A DNA stretch of 6,255 nt from Mediterranea massiliensis. GTDB taxonomy: Bacteria > Bacteroidota > Bacteroidia > Bacteroidales > Bacteroidaceae. The position numbers and the translations under genes are program-made. The stretch is from the NCBI GenBank assembly GCA_958402075.1, contig CATXSD010000148.1, forward strand, positions 1 to 6,255. Direction: 5' to 3'. Below are positions 1 through 5,175 of this stretch, one piece after another; position 1 is the first letter of the stretch; every line of letters begins with the position of its first letter. A model generated the notes under the pieces. It searched no databases. It was given only the letters and a program-made list of their open reading frames with translations, and was not told the DNA's origin.

Positions 1-2
1 GG

Positions 3-686
3 TACAAGATCTGGGGACTGGACAAGGCCAAGGCTCCTTCGACAACCTTCACCATCGGCATCGATACGCCCGACGTGGTCCGCGAGAAGACCAAGGAATG
101 TGCCGACCAGTTCAACATCCTCAAGGTGAAGCTGGGCGGTGACAACGACAAGGAGATGATCGAGACCATCCGTTCGGTCACGTCCCTGCCCATCTCCGTG
201 GATGCCAACCAGGGATGGAAAGACCGCCAGCATGCCCTCGACATGATACACTGGCGCAAGGAGCGTGGCATCGTCATGTTGGAACAGCCCATGCCCAAGA
301 CGCAGATTGACGACATCGCCTGGATTACCGAGCAGAGCCCTCTGCCCATCTTTGCCGACGAAGGCGTGCAGCGCCTCAAGGACGTCGCCGCCCTGAAGGG
401 TGTCTATACGGGCATCAACATCAAGCTGATGAAGTGTACGGGCATGCGCGAGGCGTGGAAGATGCTCAACCTGGCACGTGCGCTGGGCATGAAGGTGATG
501 GTGGGCTGCATGACGGAGACATCGTGCGCCTGCTCGGCGGCCGCCCAGCTTTCGCCCGCGGTCGACTTTGCCGACCTCGACGGCAACCTGCTCATTGCCA
601 ACGACCGCTTCAGCGGCATGGAGGTGGTGAAGGGTAAGATTACCTTGCCCGACCGGCCCGGCATCGGAGTGGTGATTAATAATTGA
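3..686 (+). CDS. Dipeptide epimerase (L-Ala-D/L-Glu epimerase type), 3' part only
   Basis: This is the C-terminal 227 residues of an enolase-superfamily enzyme of the muconate-lactonizing/dipeptide-epimerase subgroup; the N-terminal capping domain lies off the window. The barrel motifs are all visible. The catalytic KxK (ILKVKLGG) has its lysines at 123-125 and 129-131. The metal ligands are Asp of SVDANQGW (201-203), Glu of LEQPMP (282-284) and Asp of FADEG (357-359). The second catalytic lysine is in NIKLMK (423-425). The DxD motif in FADLDGN (Asp codons at 573 and 579) is the signature that binds the dipeptide amino group in Ala-Glu epimerases. Family knowledge: a cytoplasmic Mg2+ enzyme that epimerises dipeptides such as L-Ala-D-Glu released from murein, so that they can be cleaved and reused. 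Exact dipeptide specificity cannot be read from these motifs. The reading frame is open to the window edge; the GTG at 75 is internal, because family sequence (TFTIGIDTPD) continues upstream. The stop TGA at 684-686 falls inside a heptamer repeat, so the last residues may be repeat-derived. Confidence 0.93.
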   Translation, partial: YKIWGLDKAKAPSTTFTIGIDTPDVVREKTKECADQFNILKVKLGGDNDKEMIETIRSVTSLPISVDANQGWKDRQHALDMIHWRKERGIVMLEQPMPKTQIDDIAWITEQSPLPIFADEGVQRLKDVAALKGVYTGINIKLMKCTGMREAWKMLNLARALGMKVMVGCMTETSCACSAAAQLSPAVDFADLDGNLLIANDRFSGMEVVKGKITLPDRPGIGVVINN

Positions 687-780
687 TAATTGATAATTGA
701 TAATTGAGAATTGAGAATTGAAAATGAAGAATAGCCGTGTGCGTCCATTTTCCATTTTCAATTCTCCATTTTCCATTAAT
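681..780. repeat. Intergenic element of 7-bp repeats with inverted halves
   Basis: Six consecutive heptamers of the form AATTGAN run from 681 to 722 (N = T,T,T,G,G,A) and decay into AATGAAG at 723-729. After a GC-richer centre (about 733-746) a second 7-bp series begins at 747: ATTTTCC, ATTTTCA, ATTCTCC, ATTTTCC, then ATTAAT to 780. The two halves are inverted relative to each other: 713-726 (gagaattgaaaatg) is an exact reverse complement of 753-766, giving a 14-bp stem with a 26-base loop. The element fills the space between the epimerase stop and the next ATG and shows no -7 promoter motif. From general familiarity, similar AT-rich heptamer strings recur between genes in Bacteroidales genomes. 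I infer a dispersed non-coding repeat, with a possible role as a transcript hairpin. Confidence 0.8.
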
Positions 781-2118
781 ATGAAGAACCTGCTTTATCT
801 TATCCTGTTTATGCTGGCCTTTTCGGCCTGCAACCGCAAGGCTTCCTATCCTCCGTATTCGTGGGAAGAAGACCTGCGCCATCGGCTGGCGGTGGATTTC
901 TGTCTGACCGAGGCCCAAGTGAAGGACTACATCCGCCGATACATCCCCGACGTGACCGACGAACAGATGCGCCATTGGGAAGAGACGAGGGCGCTGGAGT
1001 GCATGGTGCTCGACGGCGAGAAGCGTTACTTCCGCAACGCGGGTCCCAACCTCTTCCGCATCGACTCCCTGTGCCGCGAACGGAAGCTGGCGATGGAGGG
1101 TGAGCAGGCGAGTACCAGCGACCGTGTGAATGCCGAGAACCTGCCCGAAATTCTGGCCGCCACCGACGGACGTGGCGACTCCTGCCTGGCGGCTCCCAAG
1201 CGCATGCGCGTCACCTATACACTGACCGTCGACACCAACGCCGTACCTGCGGGCGAGGTGGTGCGCTGCTGGCTTCCCTTCCCCCGTACGGACATACCCC
1301 GCCAGCAGGACGTGAAGCTCATCGCGGCCAGCGAACCGTCGTACACGCTCACCACGGAAGGCACGGCCCACAGCACTCTCTACATGGAGAAGCGGGCGGT
1401 GAGCGGACAGCCCACGGTCTTCTCGGAAACGTTCGAATACACCTCCTACGGCGAGTGGCATGACATCCGTCCCTCCGACGTGCAGCCCTACGACACCTCG
1501 TCGGAGCTCTACAAATACTATACGTCCGAACGCGACCGCCACATCGTCTTCACGACCCGCCTGCGTCAGTTGGCTGACAAATTGACAGAAGGCGAGGACA
1601 ATCCCTATCTGAAGGCCTGCCGCATCTTCCGCTGGGTGCACTACCACTTCCCCTGGGCTTCGGCGCGCGAGTACTCGACCATCGACAACATCCCCCTCTA
1701 TGTGCTGGAGAACGGTCATGGCGATTGCGGGCAGGTGACCCTGCTCTTTGTCACCCTGTGCCGCCTGTCGGGCATCCCCGCCCACTTCCAGAGCGGCTTC
1801 ATGATGCAACCCGGCGCGTGGAACCTGCACGACTGGGGCGAGGTTTACTTCGAAGGCATCGGATGGGTGCCTGTCGACCAGTCGTTCGGCCTGGCAACCT
1901 ATGCCGAGGAAGTGGACAAGCCCCATTTCTACCTGGGCGGCATCGACTCGTGGCGCATGGTGGTGAACCAGGACTATGGCATGCCGCTGGTGCCCGAAAA
2001 GAAATATCCGCGAAGCGAGACGGTGGACTTCCAGCGCGGCGAGGTGGAGTGGGCCGGCGGCAACTTGTACTTCGATCGCTGGAGCTATCACATGGACATC
2101 GAGTACCTGAACTATTGA
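781..2118 (+). CDS. Transglutaminase-like domain lipoprotein
   Basis: A predicted 445-residue lipoprotein. Residues 1-16 form a signal peptide and C17 is the likely lipidated cysteine (AFSA-C). The -3 residue is Phe rather than Leu/Val/Ile, so the lipobox is slightly off consensus. Residues about 20-130 are charged and look helical. About 141-235 looks like a beta-sandwich (start RMRVTYTLTVDT, with CWLPFPR). About 281-370 is a transglutaminase-like core with C316 in HGDCGQ, H350 in NLHDWGEVYF and D366 in WVPVDQSFG, in the order and spacing of the papain-like triad. Family knowledge: bacterial proteins of this fold are mostly thiol peptidases or amidases rather than crosslinking enzymes. Few acidic residues follow C17, so a periplasmic location is more likely than surface display (inference). 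The ATG at 781 is chosen because the signal peptide begins there; the in-frame ATG at 724 would add translated repeat sequence. The gene lies 94 bases after the epimerase with no promoter seen between, which suggests co-transcription and a role on cell-wall peptides. The substrate is unknown. Confidence 0.88.
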   Translation: MKNLLYLILFMLAFSACNRKASYPPYSWEEDLRHRLAVDFCLTEAQVKDYIRRYIPDVTDEQMRHWEETRALECMVLDGEKRYFRNAGPNLFRIDSLCRERKLAMEGEQASTSDRVNAENLPEILAATDGRGDSCLAAPKRMRVTYTLTVDTNAVPAGEVVRCWLPFPRTDIPRQQDVKLIAASEPSYTLTTEGTAHSTLYMEKRAVSGQPTVFSETFEYTSYGEWHDIRPSDVQPYDTSSELYKYYTSERDRHIVFTTRLRQLADKLTEGEDNPYLKACRIFRWVHYHFPWASAREYSTIDNIPLYVLENGHGDCGQVTLLFVTLCRLSGIPAHFQSGFMMQPGAWNLHDWGEVYFEGIGWVPVDQSFGLATYAEEVDKPHFYLGGIDSWRMVVNQDYGMPLVPEKKYPRSETVDFQRGEVEWAGGNLYFDRWSYHMDIEYLNY

Positions 2119-2147
2119 CCCCTCTCCGCTGGGCGTGAAGCATCTCT

Positions 2148-2178
2148 TTAGAGGCAGAAACATTTTTTTAGCCTCTAA
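2148..2178 (+). terminator. Possible weak terminator hairpin after the transglutaminase-like gene
   Basis: TTAGAGGC (2148-2155) is an exact reverse complement of GCCTCTAA (2171-2178), giving an 8-bp stem 30 bases after the stop codon. The T7 run (2163-2169) lies in the 15-base loop rather than after the stem, so this is not a classical intrinsic terminator. A very small alternative stem, CTC-TTTA-GAG (2144-2153), would place the T run downstream instead, and it excludes the larger hairpin. Termination here is plausible from its position but weakly supported. Confidence 0.3.
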
Positions 2179-2325
2179 CGCTCAAAGTGTTAACGTGGCA
2201 GGAAACGTGCAGAAATGCTAATTTGGCAGCTTGGGCCGTTAATCGCTGTTAAGCTCAAAATAGGCTCTGTTAAAAGAGAACAAAAAAGCATGACAGGGTG
2301 AATAACTGAACGGTTTTTGTCGTTA

Positions 2326-2347
2326 TTTTAACGTCATAAAGTTAAAA
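2326..2347. promoter_or_regulatory. Dyad in the htrA upstream region
   Basis: TTTTAAC (2326-2332) and GTTAAAA (2341-2347) are exact inverted copies separated by 8 bases, ending 36 bases before the htrA ATG. The dyad overlaps the best, though weak, promoter candidate (TTTG 2316-2319 and TAAAGTTA 2337-2344), so it could be an operator or a 5'-leader hairpin. No known regulator can be assigned from this pattern. Confidence 0.35.
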
Positions 2348-2383
2348 CGAACTCGAATATTAACACTTTAAAGAGATAAGATT

Positions 2384-3919
2384 ATGAAACGGACAACGAA
2401 AATGGTAATGGGAGTGGCCGCAGGCGTACTCCTGAGTTCCGCGATAGGTGGGTTTACGGCCTACAAGCTGATGGCCAGACAACAGATGGAGAATGCCGCG
2501 TTCAGTGAGCTTTTCCAGCAAAACCCCAATAATATAAGGTTGGCAGGCCTGAGTGCCGCCAATGTCCAGCCGGTCGACCTGACGAAGGCCGCCGAAAGTT
2601 CGGTACACGCCGTGGTTCACATCCGCGCTACGGAGCTGAGCAAGACGCGCACCGTCCAGACGGCTCCCGACTTCTTCGACTGGTTCTTCGGCGACGGCCG
2701 CGGCCAGCAGCGTCAGATCCAGACGCAGCCGCGTGTGGGCTTCGGCTCGGGCGTCATCATCTCGAAGGACGGATACATCGTGACGAACAACCACGTGGTC
2801 GAGGGTGCTGACGAAATCACCGTCAAGCTCAACGACGAACGTGAACTGAAGGGACGTGTCATCGGTACCGACCCCGACACCGACCTGGCCCTGCTGAAGA
2901 TTGAGGGCGACGACTTCCCCACCATCCCTGTGGGCGACTCCGATGCCCTGAAGGTGGGCGAGTGGGTATTGGCCGTGGGCAACCCCTTCAACCTGAACTC
3001 TACCGTCACGGCAGGTATCGTGAGTGCCAAGGCACGTTCCATCGGCACGACGGCCGCCAACGGACAGGCTGCCAGCATCCAGTCGTTCATCCAGACGGAT
3101 GCCGCCATCAACTCGGGTAACAGTGGTGGTGCCCTGGTGAACGCCGCCGGCGAACTGGTGGGCATCAACGCCATGCTTTACTCGCCTACGGGCGCCTATT
3201 CGGGCTATGGCTTTGCCATCCCTACCAACCTGATGACGAAGGTCGTTTCCGACCTCAAGGTATACGGTACCGTACAGCGTGCCCTGCTGGGCATCAAGGG
3301 CGGTGACTTCACGACCGACCTGCAGATGGACGACAAAGTGGTGAAGGAGATGGAGAAGCGCATGGAAGAGCTGGGCGTAAAGGACGGTATCCTGGTGACT
3401 CAAGTCATAGAAGGTGGTTCGTCCGCTGGTATCCTGAAGGAGAACGACGTCATCACGAAGATGGACGGCAAGAAACTCCACAAGTTCACCGACCTGCAGG
3501 AAGCCCTCTCCAAGCATCGTCCGGGCGACAAGGTGCAGCTCACCATTGTCCGCGACAAGAAGGAAAAGGAAGTGACCATCACGCTGAAGAACGCCCAGGG
3601 CAACACGAAGGTTGTCAAGAATGCCGGTATGGAAATCCTGGGTGCCGCCTTCAAGCCGGTTGACGCCGACCTGCGCCGCCAGCTCAACCTGGGCTACGGA
3701 CTCGAAGTGACAGGCGTCAGCGACGGCAAGATGGCCGACGCGGGCATCCGCAAGGGCTTCATCATCCTGAAGGCCAACGGCCAGCCGATGAAGACGGTCG
3801 AAGACCTGGAAGACGTGCTCAAGGCTGCCACGCAGACCCCCGAGCAGGTGCTCTTCATCACCGGTATGTTCCCCTCGGGCAAGCGCGCCAGCTATGCGGT
3901 CGACCTGAGCCAGGAATAA
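2384..3919 (+). CDS. htrA: HtrA/Deg family periplasmic serine protease with two PDZ domains
   Basis: A 511-residue envelope protease and chaperone of family S1C. Family knowledge: it degrades or refolds misfolded periplasmic proteins as an oligomer built on trimers. Residues about 8-27 are a hydrophobic segment after KRTTK, acting as a signal peptide or an uncleaved anchor. The protease domain spans about 65-290 with the full triad: H137 (TNNHVVEG), D167 (DTDLALLKI) and S247 (GNSGGAL). PDZ1 spans about 295-400, with the ligand-loop region near ALLGIKGG and a conserved stretch GILVTQVIEGGSSAGILKEN. PDZ2 spans about 412-505. The domain order and length match a complete DegP/DegQ-type protein and no key residue is missing. 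The ATG at 2384 places the basic N-terminus directly before the hydrophobic segment; only an A-rich stretch precedes it, as is usual in Bacteroidetes. The gene stands alone: 265 bases of upstream sequence precede it and an intrinsic terminator follows at 4021-4053, so it is probably monocistronic. Whether it is DegP-like or DegQ-like cannot be decided from sequence. Confidence 0.96.
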   Translation: MKRTTKMVMGVAAGVLLSSAIGGFTAYKLMARQQMENAAFSELFQQNPNNIRLAGLSAANVQPVDLTKAAESSVHAVVHIRATELSKTRTVQTAPDFFDWFFGDGRGQQRQIQTQPRVGFGSGVIISKDGYIVTNNHVVEGADEITVKLNDERELKGRVIGTDPDTDLALLKIEGDDFPTIPVGDSDALKVGEWVLAVGNPFNLNSTVTAGIVSAKARSIGTTAANGQAASIQSFIQTDAAINSGNSGGALVNAAGELVGINAMLYSPTGAYSGYGFAIPTNLMTKVVSDLKVYGTVQRALLGIKGGDFTTDLQMDDKVVKEMEKRMEELGVKDGILVTQVIEGGSSAGILKENDVITKMDGKKLHKFTDLQEALSKHRPGDKVQLTIVRDKKEKEVTITLKNAQGNTKVVKNAGMEILGAAFKPVDADLRRQLNLGYGLEVTGVSDGKMADAGIRKGFIILKANGQPMKTVEDLEDVLKAATQTPEQVLFITGMFPSGKRASYAVDLSQE

Positions 3920-3932
3920 GTGCCAGACAGCA

Positions 3933-3940
3933 TATATTTG
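3933..3940 (+). promoter_or_regulatory. Possible -7 element downstream of htrA
   Basis: TATATTTG matches the Bacteroidetes -7 consensus TAnnTTTG exactly, 13 bases after the htrA stop codon. No TTTG-like -33 element is visible at the expected distance, where the end of the htrA coding sequence lies. If used, transcription would start near 3947 and run about 107 bases to the terminator at 4021-4053, making a small RNA. A chance match in AT-rich sequence is quite possible. Confidence 0.3.
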
Positions 3941-4020
3941 GTTTACATTAATCATAAGATAGGTTAGACTCTTTTTGATAAGGTAAGAAGGTTGAAGTTT
4001 GTTTAATTTATCTTGTAGAA

Positions 4021-4053
4021 AGTGCCGGCAAGTTGCTTGTCGGCACTCTTTTT
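4021..4053 (+). terminator. Intrinsic terminator downstream of htrA
   Basis: AGTGCCGGCAAG (4021-4032) pairs with CTTGTCGGCACT (4036-4047) in a 12-bp stem containing one G-T wobble, with a TTG loop. A T5 run follows at 4049-4053. It lies about 100 bases after the htrA stop and upstream of the rpoD promoter, so it should separate htrA transcripts from rpoD. Confidence 0.9.
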
Positions 4054-4119
4054 GTAGTAGGATGGGGGAGCGAGGAAAGGGCTTTCCGAACTTTTTGTTG
4101 AACCGGATTGAAAAAAGAA

Positions 4120-4152
4120 GGCAAAAGATTGGCAGTATTCCGATTTTTTGTC
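4120..4152. promoter_or_regulatory. Imperfect dyad overlapping the rpoD promoter
   Basis: Bases 4120-4132 (GGCAAAAGATTGG) and 4140-4152 (CCGATTTTTTGTC) can form a 13-bp stem with three G-T wobbles around the 7-base loop at 4133-4139. The dyad ends two bases before the -7 element and covers the expected -33 region. It could be an operator, or a leaky terminator for read-through from upstream, since it has an A-tract before and a T6 run at 4144-4149. Which one cannot be told from sequence. Confidence 0.4.
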
Positions 4153-4161
4153 GTAACTTTG
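4129..4161 (+). promoter_or_regulatory. Predicted rpoD promoter (Bacteroidetes type)
   Basis: TAACTTTG at 4154-4161 is a perfect match to the Bacteroidetes -7 consensus TAnnTTTG. A weak -33 candidate, TTGG at 4129-4132, lies 21 bases upstream. The predicted start of transcription near 4167 would leave a leader of about 19 bases before the ATG at 4186. This position also argues against translation starting at the in-frame ATG at 4108. Confidence 0.7.
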
Positions 4162-4185
4162 TCAACCCAATATGTGTATAGAAGA

Positions 4186-5046
4186 ATGAGACAACTAAAA
4201 ATTACCAAAAGTATCACTAACCGCGAGAGCGCTTCGCTGGACAAGTATCTGCAGGAAATCGGGCGTGAGGACCTCATTACTGTCGAGGAAGAGGTGGAGC
4301 TCGCCCAACGCATCCGCAAGGGTGACCGTGCCGCACTGGAGAAACTGACACGTGCCAATCTGCGTTTCGTCGTATCTGTCGCAAAACAGTATCAGAACCA
4401 AGGCCTGAGTCTGCCCGACCTCATCAACGAAGGCAACCTGGGCCTGATCAAAGCAGCCGAAAAGTTCGATGAGACACGTGGTTTCAAGTTCATCAGCTAT
4501 GCGGTGTGGTGGATACGCCAGTCCATTCTGCAAGCCCTGGCCGAACAGTCGCGTATCGTGCGCCTGCCGCTCAATCAGGTGGGCTCGCTGAACAAGATCA
4601 GCAAAGCCTTCTCCAAGTTCGAGCAGGAGAACGAACGCCGCCCGTCGCCCGAGGAGCTGGCCGACGAGCTGGAAATCCCTGTTGACAAGATCTCCGACAC
4701 GCTGAAGGTGTCCGGCCGCCATATCTCGGTGGACGCGCCTTTCGTCGAGGGCGAGGACAACAGCCTGCTGGATGTGCTGGTGAACGACGATTCGCCCATG
4801 GCCGACCGCTCGTTGGTGAACGAGTCTCTTGCGAGGGAAATTGATAGAGCACTTTCTACGCTGACCGAGCGCGAAAAGGAGATCATACAGATGTTCTTTG
4901 GCATCGGACAACAGGAAATGACCCTGGAGGAAATCGGCGACAAATTCGGGCTGACCCGTGAACGTGTGCGCCAGATCAAGGAAAAAGCAATCAGAAGACT
5001 GAGACAAAGTAATCGTAGCAAATTGCTCAAATCTTATTTGGGATAA
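4186..5046 (+). CDS. rpoD: Primary sigma factor of RNA polymerase (sigma-70 family, Bacteroidetes type)
   Basis: A 286-residue sigma factor that directs RNA polymerase core enzyme to housekeeping promoters. The start MRQLKITKSITNRESASLDK is typical of Bacteroides primary sigma factors, which lack region 1.1 and are much shorter than the E. coli protein. Region 1.2 covers about residues 12-45. Region 2 covers about 56-127, including the core-binding LPDLINEGNLGL and region 2.3/2.4 FKFISYAVWWIRQ. Region 3 covers about 133-210. Region 4 covers about 224-276, with EIGDKFGLTRERVRQIKEKA as the helix-turn-helix that reads the -33 element. The ATG at 4186 is preferred over 4108 because the family N-terminus begins there and the upstream extension contains the promoter. 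The gene has its own promoter and its own terminator at 5084-5122. The last codons (4981-5043) use AGA arginine and A/T-ending codons unlike the rest of the gene. The identification is secure; the primary role rests on family resemblance. Confidence 0.96.
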   Translation: MRQLKITKSITNRESASLDKYLQEIGREDLITVEEEVELAQRIRKGDRAALEKLTRANLRFVVSVAKQYQNQGLSLPDLINEGNLGLIKAAEKFDETRGFKFISYAVWWIRQSILQALAEQSRIVRLPLNQVGSLNKISKAFSKFEQENERRPSPEELADELEIPVDKISDTLKVSGRHISVDAPFVEGEDNSLLDVLVNDDSPMADRSLVNESLAREIDRALSTLTEREKEIIQMFFGIGQQEMTLEEIGDKFGLTRERVRQIKEKAIRRLRQSNRSKLLKSYLG

Positions 5047-5083
5047 GTAGGAATATCGGTTTCCGACAAAATGAAAAGATTTC

Positions 5084-5122
5084 AAAAACCGGCGGCGACA
5101 TGCAGTCCTGCCGGTTTTTTTT
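5084..5122 (+). terminator. Intrinsic terminator downstream of rpoD
   Basis: AAAAACCGGC (5084-5093) is an exact reverse complement of GCCGGTTTTT (5110-5119), with a 16-base loop, and the T run continues to 5122 (T8). It starts 38 bases after the rpoD stop. A-tracts on the left make it potentially bidirectional, though no opposing gene is present. Confidence 0.85.
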
Positions 5123-5124
5123 GT

Positions 5125-5132
5125 TACCTTTG
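5125..5132 (+). promoter_or_regulatory. Predicted -7 element for the 5176-6255 genes
   Basis: TACCTTTG matches TAnnTTTG exactly and begins three bases after the T run of the rpoD terminator. No TTTG-like -33 element is visible at the expected distance, which falls inside the terminator hairpin, so strength is uncertain. Predicted transcription would start near 5139, giving a leader of about 37 bases before the ATG at 5176. Confidence 0.6.
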
Positions 5133-5175
5133 CCGCTATAAATGTATTGTCGGATTTTTGAAAACAAGAACGGAT

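Larger units (their letters stand above)
2119..2383. other. Gene-free region upstream of htrA with GTTAA/TTAAC boxes
   Basis: This 265-base AT-rich stretch holds no convincing gene. GTTAA occurs at 2189, 2238, 2248, 2269 and 2341, and its reverse TTAAC at 2190, 2328 and 2360. AAAGTGTTAA (2184-2193) has an exact inverted copy at 2360-2369, close to the htrA start. A TTTTTG run at 2314-2319 could act as a -33 element, but no full TAnnTTTG follows; TAAAGTTA at 2337-2344 is only a partial match. The region most likely carries the htrA promoter and operator sites, which I cannot place with confidence. Confidence 0.5.

Noticed and set aside
718..780. Earlier starts (TTG 718 or ATG 724) for the transglutaminase-like lipoprotein.
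   Set aside because: They would translate the repeat element in front of the signal peptide and bury the lipoprotein signal.
681..780. CRISPR array or insertion-sequence end as an explanation for the repeats.
   Set aside because: The unit is only 7 bp with no spacers, and there is no transposase gene or target-site duplication visible next to it.
676..2163. Long open frame on the minus strand opposite the transglutaminase-like gene (495 codons).
   Set aside because: It is the antisense shadow of a well-supported gene with GC-ending codons. Its end is translation of the heptamer repeat, and its composition is rich in His/Val/Gly/Arg with no recognisable domain.
2360..4165. Long open frame on the minus strand opposite htrA (601 codons).
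   Set aside because: It is antisense to a complete HtrA with all catalytic motifs, and crosses the htrA terminator and the rpoD promoter. The translation is low-complexity and matches no family I know.
4108..4185. Upstream start for the sigma factor adding 26 residues.
   Set aside because: The extension contains the TAACTTTG promoter element, is not sigma-like, and the family N-terminus begins exactly at 4186.
5071..5175. Upstream start for the small exported protein adding 35 residues.
   Set aside because: The extension translates the rpoD terminator hairpin and the -7 element; a proper signal peptide begins at 5176.
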